Both the position numbers and the translations under genes were made by a program. Under the pieces are notes generated by a model. It was given only the letters and a program-made list of their open reading frames with translations, was not told the DNA's origin and did no database searches. This document shows, piece by piece, positions 52,566-64,000 of a DNA stretch of 64,000 nt; within the stretch, counting starts at the first letter, position 1; the number at the start of each line of letters is the position of its first letter. This DNA comes from Paramecium pentaurelia (taxonomy: Eukaryota; Ciliophora; Oligohymenophorea; Peniculida; Parameciidae), in assembly GCA_905183005.1 (NCBI GenBank), contig CAJJDO010000147.1, positions 225,687 through 289,686 on the forward strand, given 5' to 3'.

Positions 52566-54654
52566 AATAAATAAATTATTCTTTTTCAAAACTATATATG
52601 AAACCAATTTTTGATTTAGAGATGTTTTTGTTTAATCATTGACAAAATAACTAAAAAATTATAAACAAAATTCTTTATTGGATAGAGTACATATTTTTTC
52701 AAAGTTAAGAAAATAAAGAGGTAGACAATAAGTTATTTAGGCAATGATAAACATTTATTTATCAGATGATAGTTATTTATTAGATATTGGAATTAAATTG
52801 TTCAAAAAATTAGCAATATAAACATTCATCCTCACATAAATAATAATTTATATCGTTTCCCACAAATTTATAACACAAATCTGTCTCATATATATATTGG
52901 GATATATTTCCATCATCATGTGAATATAATGAGGTCAATAAAGCATATTCATCCATTCCTTAGATTCTATAAACACTCAAGACATGTGACAACATTATCC
53001 ATATTTGTAGATGGACTAATTTTATAAAAATACTAAAATACCTTCGAAAACAAGCATTGTCAAATTCGAAATATCCATACTTACAACTTTACATATTGAC
53101 TTCGTCTGGACTTATAATAGTTAAATTTAAACTTTCATAAGTTATACATTAGTTATCCATATCAACAGTTCCATATTCACAAATGCACTCCTTAAAATCT
53201 GGGAGGTATTTTCTATTTGATGATTCAAAACAGAATAAACAATCAGTTTTTGTAGTACCATCGCATTCCTAGCAAGTTGAATGAAATTTAGTTACTCCAC
53301 TAACTCCTAAGGACAGTTCAATAATTAAAAGCCAACAATCTAAAGTTCTAAATAATCTGAATGAGATTATAAAATATTTCCATAAAGCGATTTAAATTAA
53401 AATAAATTAACTTGTCTAACTTCTTCATAAATTTCGAATTTTTCTTATTTATATAATTCAAAAAAAGTTATTGAAATATAAATATTTGTTTCTTATTTTT
53501 TAATAAATTAATAATGCCATAGTTTAATATCGCCAATTAACTAAAAAAAGTCTATTTGATTTGATAGGGATTACTTGAAAAATCAATATTAATAGAGGGA
53601 AAAGTGTGACTATTTGAAGCTATGATCATCTCATCTAATTTCCTTTGAAAGATATATTATAAGTTAGAGTAAAAGGGGATAAATTATCATCTGTCATTTA
53701 GGTAACCTAAAAATTCCTGTCAATTTTATTAATTAATAATCAAATTCGTCTACAAAAGTGTGTATATCATCAATTTTTATCCAATATGATAATAAAAATT
53801 ATTAGCAATTTGTTTTGAAGAAATAAAAAGAAATTCTTCTTATTTTTAAATCACTTAATCATTTATTTTAGTATTTTAACTCGGTACACATCTACACCCA
53901 TCTATGTTACTGCTCAAGATGAAAGAAATCACAGTATTACAATAATGTTATGAAGATATTTAATAATAGTTAAGAATGAGAACTTATCCAAGAAAGTATG
54001 ATAATTTTTCATTTTAGGAATTGTGAAGTTATTGATTATGTTTGACACTCAAGTCTCCTCCAAAAATTAATTTCAATTTTTCATCATAAAATGGAAATTC
54101 AATCTAAATCGAATGTGTTTAAATCAATTGCTCATGATTAGAAAAATAAATAGTAAATCAATTTTCAATTGGGACCATCTCAAATCCAATAAAATACCAG
54201 ACAATCTCATATACTCTATCCTAAATTGGCATTTCATAAATATGATCAACTCCATTATTATCTATAAATTATAGATATTTCTTTAGAGTAAAGTAAGACA
54301 TTCGTATTATATTAAGTTAATCCTCTTTGTATTCTAATTTTATGCATAATGTAAATGAAAGCAATCGCTATCTAGAATTCCAATTCATCCAATTTTAAAT
54401 GTGTTACTTAATGAAATGTATCTATTCCACAAACCATATCCCGAACTGTTAGCATCATCCATTTCCATTTAGTTTCTGTTTAATGAGAAAATTTAAAATG
54501 GATATTGCTAGAGCAATCCAGATAGGTGATAGCAATTAGATATCTTTAAGGCAATGATTATCAATAATACAAGATAACACTATTTGAACATATATTAATG
54601 TATTGAAAAATAACAATACGATAAATAGATAATAATTTAAATTAATGATTTCAT

Positions 54655-56165
54655 CTATTGATAAGATCTTGACATCTTTAGCCTTTTGCATATCACATTA
54701 TTTCACTACTGACTTTAAATATTTTACTTTATTATAATTTTCATAAGTACTTAATGAAACACCATAATTTATTTTTTCTTTAAGAGTATTGCTGTTGTAG
54801 ATTTTTTCTCTTTAATTTTCTAGAATTTTCATTATAAATACACATGATAATTTAAGAGCTCAATAGATTTTAATTTCCCAATTTCTAAAATCTTACGTAT
54901 TTATCTTTTTATCTATTTATATTGAACAATTTAATACTTATTATTAAGATCTCTAAAATATATACTTTTAATCTCTAATAACTGCATATATTGGCTCTCA
55001 TTATTTCATCAAAAGTTTTTTCATACCTTTACTAACAAATAGAATTGGATATTTATTTATTAATATAATTATTTGAATTAATTATTGTATTTCAAGTAAA
55101 AGTTAAATTTCATAAATCTGAGAATTTATTTTTTGCTTTGATTATCGGATTTTAGACTGCTGAAATATTAGAGTAGCCTCATATTAGAGTAGCCTCATAT
55201 CCTTTGCTGAGCAGAGTTAATTTGGAAATTCACTTCTTATTGAATAAACTTTGAATGGTATGCAAAAATAAGGAAGAAATAATTCTTTATGATATTTTAT
55301 TAATGTAGTTAAATATTCTCAAAGTCATAGAATATGAGAAAAATTATTCATTTTCTTCATAATCATAGGAATTTCTTCCAAATTATTTATTATTTTAAGG
55401 AATATTGATTGTATTAATAAAAGCTGACTTAATAATTGTGTAAAGTTAATTTAATTTTCAGTGATTGGATAATAATATCTATAACTAATACTCAACTTGC
55501 TTTTGAGCGACTATTTAAAATTTTCAATAAGATCTTATCGAGTTAGTTTTGGCTAGATATTATTCAAATATAAATGGTGAATTGTTTAATATTTTTACAT
55601 AATATTTTTAGTATCTATGAATTGTTCAAATAAATATTGGAATTTCAAACCATTTTTAGCGTTCATCCAACAGCATTAACAAAAGTGAAATGTAAAAATA
55701 TATTTTAACTTATTATATTAAAAATGATGGTTTCAAGGTTAAATTTTTGTAAATAATTTAAATACAGTTAAAATTGACAAAAAATGAAACAAATATGTTT
55801 TAATTTTATTAGATCTATTATTACATATATCATAATAATAAATTATTATTTATATAAAAAAAAGAGACTTTATGAATAAGAATTTTTGAGATTTATCTAG
55901 ATTCAAATTTATTAATTATCTTAATTCTCATTGTAACTATAATGATAATTCGTTTAAATTAATTTCCTTTAAGTTTTTATAATTTTTATTCTTTTATAAT
56001 TAAATTCTGAAAAAATATAAATGGATTTACATTTAAATATTATTCTTCAGTATGTGATATTTTCATTATTATTAAGAATATAAAAACTTAATATTCAATC
56101 CTTAATTAGATGTTCTGTAAAATAATTGTTAAACCAGAGATATGTAAAGGTCAACACCTCTGATA
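54655..56165. other. AT-rich stretch with a 16-bp tandem repeat
   Basis: No gene recognised. At 55165-55196 a 16-bp unit, atattagagtagcctc, occurs twice in tandem. Confidence 0.55.
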
Positions 56166-57214
56166 ATGATTTGTTATAATAGTAAAACGGGATTACCTGT
56201 TTAATTATAATAGGCTTAATATACTGTTAATATATAACCTGGTTTATCAGTTGTGGAAATAACTCAAATGTATTCAACAAGAATAAAAAATGGATCAATA
56301 TGAATTTGGAATAGTAAAAGAATTAGAGGAGGAAAAATAAGATTATAAAAAGGGAATATAAGAAGGAAAGACTATGGCATTTTGTGAAGAAGATTAAAAA
56401 ATACCAAATATAAAAAAAGTAAAATTGGTTGTTTGAATCCTGGTAAATCATTAAAAATTTAGTTTGAATACATCTAACCTTTATAAGTGTTTCTTAATTA
56501 ATTTTGGAAATTAGAATTGTAACCAATGATAGATAAAATTTATTTAGCAATTAATGAATTATAAAATACTGATGATGGGTATGCTTAATTGTTTTCTTTT
56601 ATTAATGAGAACGTTTACATTTGGACAATGAAATTAATTATGGGCAAACCTATTACATATGTTAAGTCTCCAACACACTCGATATTGTTTCATTCTGATA
56701 TTAATATGAAAGAGAAATAAATTAGTTTATAATCTCCATAAGACCAGTTATATATTTCCTTAGATATGGATGATCCAGAAAATTTAAAACCAAATTAAAG
56801 GTTTGAATTATTATTTTCCTCAAAACATATTAATGACCCTTGTACAATACTTAGCCATACTAATAATGATGCTTTACAACATATTAAATATTGCGCTACT
56901 TTAAATCTCATTCCAAAATTCAATGAATTTTCAATAGATGATGCTTATCAATCTTATATAAATGGTTTTAATTTACCTTCACAGACATAAATATAAAGAG
57001 GTATTTTCTATTTTTTATTGATCGAAGTCTTTCAACGAGACACAAAAAAATTAAAAGAACAAAACAAGTGTTGATATTATTTTTGAAGAGCCTTCAAGAA
57101 GATTATTTGTTTAACATAATTTCATTTGGTGGTCAAGTAAAAAAAAGTTCGATTAAGCACAAACTATAATAAAACAACAAAGGACTTAATTATTAAAATA
57201 TCAAAATAGAGTGA
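56166..57214 (+). pseudogene. VIT / von Willebrand A domain gene, truncated and frameshifted
   Basis: ATG 56166 starts a VIT domain: YNSKTGLPVQLQQAQYTVNI then QPGLSVVEITQMYS. Part of the domain is missing before VKELEEEKQDYKKGIQEG and KTMAFCEEDQKIPNIKKVK. A one-base change in a run of A near 56420 leads on to NPGKSLKIQFEYIQPLQVF and the long middle region (YVKSPTHSILFHSDINM, DAYQSYINGFNLP). Another one-base change in the T run near 57006-57017 opens the vWA domain: FIDRSLSTRHKKIKRTK, then LFLKSLQEDYLFNIISFGG. The metal-site motif DxSxS is kept as DRSLS. The frame then ends at TGA 57212-57214, about 60 residues into a domain that needs about 170, so the remainder is lost. VIT/vWA proteins bind partners through the metal site; this copy looks inactive. 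Confidence 0.7.
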
Positions 57215-58679
57215 ATTTAAATTATAGAAATCTATTTTTGAATGATAAAATTTGAAATAAAAAATAAAAATTATATATTAAATTAATATAATGAATTAAT
57301 ATCGTTCATTTTATTTAAATTATCATAATTCCTTTATTATTGAAACAAAATTACTTTTTCTTTAAAAATCACCAAACCTATAACTATTCAATTAATTTTT
57401 GGTGATGAGAATTGAAAAAATAATAAAATTGATAATCCATCTTATACTTATTATTATTCATAAATTGAATGTAAACTTAATCACCTTTGAATTTAATAGA
57501 ATTCATTTTAATTATAAAATCTTCTTAAGTAAATTAAAAATAAAATTAAACAATAATTTTATCAATATATTTTACATTAAATAAATTATTTAAGATACTT
57601 CATAAAGTAGCTAAAAATAAATTTCAATAACCCTGGAATATTTTTTCAACAGCTTGCTNTATGGGCAAACCTATTACATATGTTAAGTCTCCAACACACT
57701 CGATATTGTTTCATTCTGATATTAATATGAAAGAGAAATAAATTAGTTTATAATCTCCATAAGACCAGTTATATATTTCCTTAGATATGGATGATCCAGA
57801 AAATTTAAAACCAAATTAAAGGTTTGAATTATTATTTTCCTCAAAACATATTAATGACCCTTGTACAATACTTAGCCATACTAATAATGATGCTTTACAA
57901 CATATTAAATATTGCGCTACTTTAAATCTCATTCCAAAATTCAATGAATTTTCAATAGATGATGCTTATCAATCTTATATAAATGGTTTTAATTTACCTT
58001 CACAGACATAAATATAAAGAGGTATTTTCTATTTTTTATTGATCGAAGTCTTTCAACGAGACACAAAAAAATTAAAAGAACAAAACAAGTGTTGATATTA
58101 TTTTTGAAGAGCCTTCAAGAAGATTATTTGTTTAACATAATTTCATTTGGTGGTCAAGTAAAAAAAAGTTCGATTAAGCACAAACTATAATAAAACAACA
58201 AAGGACTTAATTATTAAAATATCAAAATAGAGTGAATTTAAATTATAGAAATCTATTTTTGAATGATAAAATTTGAAATAAAAAATAAAAATTATATATT
58301 AAATTAATATAATGAATTAATATCGTTCATTTTATTTAAATTATCATAATTCCTTTATTATTGAAACAAAATTACTTTTTCTTTAAAAATCACCAAACCT
58401 ATAACTATTCAATTAATTTTTGGTGATGAGAATTGAAAAAATAATAAAATTGATAATCCATCTTATACTTATTATTATTCATAAATTGAATGTAAACTTA
58501 ATCACCTTTGAATTTAATAGAATTCATTTTAATTATAAAATCTTCTTAAGTAAATTAAAAATAAAATTAAACAATAATTTTATCAATATATTTTACATTA
58601 AATAAATTATTTAAGATACTTCATAAAGTAGCTAAAAATAAATTTCAATAACCCTGGAATATTTTTTCAACAGCTTGCT
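56639..58679. repeat. Exact 1020-bp direct duplication around single N (assembly joint 6)
   Basis: Bases 56639-57658 recur as 57660-58679 with one N at 57659. The second copy repeats the 3' half of the VIT/vWA relic and its flank, including the chance 61-codon frame at 57399 and 58420. It is best read as an unmerged contig overlap. Confidence 0.9.
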
Positions 58680-59840
58680 GTTTTTAAATCATAGATACTT
58701 CTTCATTTTTTTAATTACGCTAACTCATAAAAGTTTAAAGCCGATTCAAGTTTTCAAAATAAAAAGTAAAAATGAAGAACTAATTGGTACTTAATCATAT
58801 AAAAAAAGAGTTTTGTTAATATTTCTGAGACTCTTATCAATAATAATTGATATACATCTAAATGGAATAATAAGCAGAATTTGCTTTCATTATGATTAGA
58901 ACAGAATATCTTGATATTTTTGCTGGAGATTTCATTTAGGTTAATAGCAAAATTTTGGGATAACTAGACTTTTAATTACAATTATCAATTAATTATTTAG
59001 GTAAAAAGAGAAGGACAAATTATGGAAAATGTATTTAATAGAAACATTTTTTAATAATACTTAAAACATAAATTAAAATTTTTGTTTCCCCATTTTGATT
59101 TTCATCTCCCATCAAATCCACCTAAATCATTTCTTTTCATTATTCACACTTTTTTCTGGCAAGTCTTAATGAAAATTAAAGATCAAATTCTTAATCAATT
59201 AAAAACTAAGAAATTATAATAAATATCTATGATGTTTATAAGTTTTTTTTAAATAAAAGTTTGTTAATCTGGCGATATTGTTATTTAAAAAAAAAAACAA
59301 GGAGAAAAGGTGGTATTTGATAAAGTCTTTTTACATGTTAGAAAACAGAGAAATATTTTTATTTTCCAAGAGCAATTTCCATATCAAATTTGATAATTCA
59401 GATTGTAAGCAGAATATAGAAATCTTGATGTGGTTCTGTGAATAGACTAAAAACAGCAGGTTTAATTCGGTTTCTTAATGCCGCCTAGAATTTTAATTTT
59501 AATTTTTGCTCATTATCTCATAATGGATTACCCAAAGGAATGAAAATCATCATATTCTTAAGGTGGTACTTTATAATTAAATAAAGTTTCATTGTTCAGG
59601 AATTTTAAGCACTCTTCCAACTTCTAAAAGTTTTGTGAATTCATCATACCATCTTATTTTTCGAAATTTCGAAAGTTTAGAAAAATAAATTAAGGAAATT
59701 TATGGAACATGTTGATTTATTAATTGCATTTTATAATACGAATTTTTTTATCATTTCTTATAATAATTATGTATTAATAAATATTAGTTTATAAACATTT
59801 ATATACCGGTATGGATTTATTATTTAAATTGAATTAAAAA
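58680..59840. other. AT-rich stretch, 5' flank of the large open frame
   Basis: No gene recognised in either strand. The last part is the upstream region of the gene starting at 59841; no promoter motif can be supported. Confidence 0.5.
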
Positions 59841-62800
59841 ATGCTAGCCTCAATGAATAATACAAGTTCTTCATTACGGGGAGGTGGTTGTGGAACTTTT
59901 AGAATGATTCCAAGAACACAAGCAAACTTAAAGTCAGATATTAAAGGTATAGAAAATTTCATGACCAAATTTGATTCTTTTGTTGAAATTATTTGTGTTA
60001 AAGCTGCTGTTATTAATTAGTTTGAATCTTAAGAAATAATGTTAGCCATTCAATGGTTTATATTTTAAGAGGAAAACATCTACCAACTCAACAAAAATGC
60101 CTAATATATGAGAAAATCATACAACTTAATTGTAGAGGGAATCCGAAAATTACTGAAAAGCTGTTTGATATATATTAGAACAGACTAGTTTAAATGTTTG
60201 CATATCTTATAAATTACAGCATCTCTATCTAAAGTCATATTTAGTTTCCATGTAATGAACAGGGATAGAATAATGAAAATTGATTTATAAAAAGAATTTC
60301 TGGATATTTCGGATGATTTAAAATAATTAATGGAAATAGAGAAGAATGATTTGATTTAAATTTAGCTGGAATTTTTTCTTTTCTTAACAAAAACTTCTTT
60401 TGAGATAGCTCCAAATAACAGTAAAGAAAGGAAAGATATTGTAAAAGGATTTGTAAGTGGTATATTTGGCTCTTTAGTTCAAATGAAACCTAATGCTGAA
60501 TTACTTGAATCCTTATTTTAGGCAGCCTGCTAAATTCACAACATGTAAAAAATAAAAAAAAATAGAAAATAATATGAAGTGTATTTTTAAATAGATATGT
60601 TATAATGGGAGATCATACATAATTTAAAAAATGACAGCTCATAGAATTTGGAAGAAATAATCTTACAAATTGAGAAAACACATGAAAAACTTGTGAAAAA
60701 TTCAAATAATTGGAAAAATCATTTTTTGTGGATTTAAATGATTGGAAAAATCTTAATTTATCATCCTCTTATAACAAAAGAAAAATTAAAATAGTTGACT
60801 AGCTCTTTCAATCTTGAAGCCAAATCAATGTAAATATGGAAGGAATATCTAAACAAAGGGTTTCTAATTTAAATAAATCATTGCAATGACTAAGCTTTAA
60901 TTTTACTTAATTAATTTAAAAATAAAGAATTAACTTAAATAGATAAATTAATACTAGAAGACACTTTCAAAGAATGGGAAAACTTGATGGTACTTAAAGA
61001 CTTCTTACTGAATAAAAAAAATGAAAAAATCCATTTTACATTTGGCTCATATCTAAAATTTAAATTAGGAAGCATAAACCCCAACAAAGATTAAAATACT
61101 TCAGCAATTTGCAAGATTTAACAATTTTTTGATTTTATCATATCAAATAAATTACTAGCTTTAATTCAAGATAATGATGAGAAATTTGGAGTCATAATTA
61201 AAAATTATAAGAATTTTACCGAAAAAAATAAGTATTTTAATGTTGCAATAGAATAAGCCACATATAATTCATAATTAAAAAAAATGGTTTTCAGCTTCAA
61301 AGAATATTTCTAAAACACTCTAAAAATCATTAAAATTATTAGGCTTAGTTAAAGGAAATAATATTGTGAGATAGAATAACTTGAATAGAAAAAAATTAAT
61401 GAATAAAATTTGTTTTAATAACTTAAATATATTATGAGACTATTAGAATAAATTTTATAATAAGCAATTTAAGATAATAGAAATGAACCTGATGAAAGCA
61501 TAACGCTTTAGTAAGAGATAGAAAAGATTTAGAAGAAATTATCAAATTTAAATCTATCAGATAAATAATTCTCAGTTGTGAATAAGTTAAAGTAGAAGCT
61601 TCTTGCCTTACCTAGTGCAACTCTTAATAAGAGAAGTTTTTTGAAAGAAGCTCAATGCATGTTAAAACTTATTCAAAAAACTGAAAGAAATGTCTCAGAG
61701 CTAGAAGTGTTGTTAATTAAAAAAGAGAACTTAATTCAATACTTTCAAAGTTTATTGAATAACCTAAATTTTTATTATGAACACCAGATCTAAGAACTTC
61801 ATAAACACTTTAATGAATTGATTGAAAGTTTTAAGACAATTCAAATTTTACAATATGAAATAGAGTCTGTGTCTTAACCTGAAAAATTAAAAGAAATTAA
61901 ATCACAATATTCTTACAAGCTTTCATTTTAATGTATACAAAAACAAAGATTGAACATGTAAAAGCTTAAATTGCAATTAATTGCTTTCAAAGAATGTTTC
62001 TAAAATACATTAACAATAGCATCAGAAGAGTATTAAAAGTAGCAATATATTATCAAAATCGATGAGTTTCTACTTGATGTACTTATGAATTATCCAAAAA
62101 AATCAATTCGCTGTGACTGTTCTATTTAAGAATAAACTACTGCCGAATTAACTATCTTGTAAATTACTGAACAAGACTATTAAAATAATTTATCAACATA
62201 AAAAGGAATTTTAGAATATCTTATATTTAAATTAAGTTTAGAAGAATAAATGATTGATTTAGAAAGAAAAGATTTGGAGTTAGTTGAAAAGGACTTTGGA
62301 GAATTATTAATTGATAAAACTAGCTCCTAATTGCTCAAAGTCAGAATTTTGAATTTACTTGATAATGTATAGATAGATGAATCACTTAAGAATGTGAATG
62401 ATGAAAAATTTAACATATCATAGTTAAATATTGAATTAGAAAAATATAAGAAACTGATATAATAATTACAATAATTGAACATTAATAAAAAAATTATTAA
62501 TGTAGAGGATTTTAGATAATTAATGAATCATATTGAAATCCTTGTTAAAATATTGGAAAATTCCTAAAACCAATAATTAGAAATTTTTAAAATACTCATT
62601 GTTGAATAGTTGAAGGACTTACAAATAAAAAGAGAAGAATTTGAGAAAAAATCAAATGATTAAGTTTAGTTAATGGAATAGAATGTTGATCTTATTAAGG
62701 ACTAAAGTGCTAAATAAGAAATTGTGGCTAGTGTTTTTTCTAATTTTGAGATTGTCTGTGAGGAAAAATATAGAACTTATTTATAAATCATAATAAATAT

Positions 62801-64000
62801 TATACAATTATAATGGATGAATATAAAAAAATAAATATAATCATTAAACTAATTACTTGGAGAAGTTAAAAAATTTTCAAGTCAAATTGATCTTATTCAG
62901 AAATAAAAAAATGAGATTCAAAAACAATTGTATAAAAGTTTTTAAAGTTATTTCAAAAATTTAATAGATAACTATTAATAATTACAATTTGCATCAGATA
63001 ATTTTAATTAAAATTAAGATGAAACTCTTAAAGAATACTTTGAAAGAATTTCAATTATTTTATTGTAAGTAAAAAACTCTAATCTTGATAATGATCCCCA
63101 ATAAAAAACAAATATTATTCATTTTCTTATCAAGCTAAAGACTGAGATAAAAGAAAAAATGTTAGAGTCTAATTCAATATTCTAAGAAATAGCTTCTGGG
63201 CCAGATAACCTATTTCAGCAAATAAAGAAACTTTATCTTGAGGAAAATTTAGAGGAATAGGATTAAGATTTAGAATCGCTTCAATAATCAGGGTTTTTTG
63301 ATACTTTATTTCAAAAGTATAAAGATTTTATAAATAATGAAGAATGGAAAATTAAATAGTGTCTAGTTGTTACTATAATTTAGATTTCATCGAATTGCAA
63401 CACAGATACAATGATGTAATTTTGTTAATAAGCTTTAATATAATTATGGGTTAAAGAAAAAGATTAAAGAATTAGAAATTTATTGAAAAATTAACACTTA
63501 ATAAGTTTATAGATGTAAATTTTGTAGAAAGATTGGCAGACTTAACATGATAGAATTGCAGGAGAAATGCAAAAAATGTTAAAAAGAATTGATGAATTGT
63601 AAGAATAAATTTCTCGTGAGGCTAATCTCAACAAACGTGACTAACAACTGAAAGAAATCGATGAAACAACTGAGCAATTAGATGAATATATTCAAAATAT
63701 CAGTGAAATGGGATAATAACTTAAATTGATAACCGACTTTGTTAATCATATCAGAAAGGGTTTGATAAGAGTTGAGGGAAAAATAAATTAAATGAAAGAG
63801 TAACTCAACAGCATGGGGAATGATATTAAATTTTTGAGAGGAAAATCGGTAATATAACTATTTGAAATTAGAAAATGGAAAGTATTGAAGGAAGCAGCAG
63901 AAAAAAATGTTAAGTCTATCTATGTGCCATTAAAAACCAAAGAGAAAGATAAAAATGAAGTCAGTAGTTTGATGAATTTTGATTAATTTGATGATAAAGA
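59841..64000 (+). CDS. Large helical protein, N-terminal 1386 codons (3' end outside window)
   Basis: From ATG 59841 to the window edge there is no TGA, no frameshift and no intron, with well over 100 TAA/TAG read as Gln. The start MLASMNNTSSSLRGGG is preceded by AT-rich non-coding DNA. The product is almost wholly alpha-helical, Lys/Glu/Gln/Leu-rich, with coiled-coil-like stretches (EMQKMLKRIDELQEQIS, QLNSMGNDIKFLRGKS). A motif recurs about 230 residues apart: FSFKEYFQNTLKI near residue 485 and IAFKECFQNTLTI near residue 714. The last stretch (FEIRKWKVLKEAAEKN, KSIYVPLKTKEK, SSLMNFDQFDDKE) resembles what I recall just before the NACHT-type NTPase domain of Paramecium STAND proteins that end in WD40 repeats. 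If so, the P-loop lies just past the window. That is inference; what is seen is a clean, long, helical N-terminal region. Confidence 0.82.

Larger units (their letters stand above)
43802..54654 (-). pseudogene. Giant secreted/membrane Cys-rich beta-helix protein gene, many lesions
   Basis: ATG 54652-54654 opens with a signal peptide (MKSLIQIIIYLSYCYFS). A lectin-like N-terminal region follows (DANSSGYGLWNRYISLSN, IGILDSDCFHLHY), then cysteine-rich units (CQECDGTTKTDCLFCFE, FKECICEYGTVD, CKYGYFEFDNAC), long repetitive beta-helix-like sequence, and near the end GYWRPNYVSNFIERCYKNAD and GLCEECDKFDLRGDGQYF before a multi-span membrane region (IKWIFGFVVPGSIILAFILP, YLFNEYTAKTYFWEWIKLC). The stop is TGA 43802-43804. 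Corrected for two duplicated joints the gene is about 8.0 kb, near 2670 residues. I recall this as a ciliate family of large surface proteins of unknown function. Lesions include in-frame TGA at codon 90 (54385-54387, where relatives have Gln) and at 44390-44392, and one-base shifts near 45180, 45060-45000 and 45960. It probably makes no full protein. Confidence 0.72.

Noticed and set aside
57399..57584. 61-codon + strand frame, repeated at 58420-58605
   Set aside because: Low-complexity AT-rich sequence downstream of the vWA relic; the repeat is an assembly duplication, not evidence of selection.
1..64000. tRNA, rRNA, telomere repeats, CRISPR arrays or transposase/reverse transcriptase genes
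   Set aside because: No T-loop consensus, GGGGTT/GGGTTT arrays, spaced repeats or recognisable transposase or reverse transcriptase motifs were seen by eye; degenerate transposon remnants cannot be excluded.

Overview
This window reads as ciliate nuclear DNA, most likely Paramecium. Three things show this. (1) TAA and TAG are read through as glutamine, and only TGA ends genes: the clean WD40 gene at 10305-11312 has at least 17 in-frame TAA codons, and the open frame from 59841 to the window edge has well over 100 TAA/TAG codons and no TGA. (2) Introns that can be placed are 20-28 nt, GT...AG and mostly GTA...TAG, the size known for Paramecium. (3) The gene families (small WD40 proteins, AIG1-like GTPases, VIT/vWA proteins, giant cysteine-rich membrane proteins) are ones I recall as expanded in Paramecium. 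The DNA is strikingly AT-rich. With TGA as the only stop in such DNA, open frames of 150-200 codons arise by chance, so I called genes from recognisable protein sequence and not from length.

Layout. 1-3.8 kb: an intact ART/PARP-like membrane protein gene (-). 3.8-8 kb: mostly empty, with one GC-rich island. 8-8.6 kb: a relic joining a starch-binding (CBM20) piece to the tail of a second ART-like gene. 10.3-11.3 kb: an intact WD40 gene (+). 12.5-18.1 kb: an unidentified fragment, a ubiquitin-like relic and two decayed WD40 genes. 18.7-20.9 kb: a protein kinase with altered catalytic motifs. 23.3-25 kb: a secreted cysteine-rich protein with one intron and frameshifts. 26.3-27.1 kb: an unidentified relic. 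28-30 kb: an AIG1-like GTPase with a premature TGA and a damaged P-loop. 30-39 kb: no convincing gene. 40.3-42.8 kb: an alpha-tubulin relic and a damaged mRNA cap guanine-N7 methyltransferase gene. 43.8-54.7 kb: one very large secreted/membrane protein gene with many lesions. 56.2-57.2 kb: a truncated VIT/vWA gene. 59.8-64 kb: an uninterrupted 1386-codon frame leaving the window.

Six joints (five single Ns and one 813-N run) are each flanked by identical direct copies of 483-1541 bp. They look like contig overlaps that were not merged. Removing one copy of each (and the N run) would shorten the window by about 6.9 kb, and apparent gene duplications at these places should be ignored.

Apart from three genes without lesions (730-2214, 10305-11312 and 59841 onward), nearly every recognisable gene carries frameshifts, in-frame TGA or deletions. 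Low gene density, decayed copies of many unrelated families, and a possible 28-bp TA-bounded internal eliminated sequence (IES) in the cap methyltransferase gene would fit germline (micronuclear) DNA. That reading is an inference. No operons, tRNAs, rRNAs, CRISPR arrays or telomere repeats were seen.
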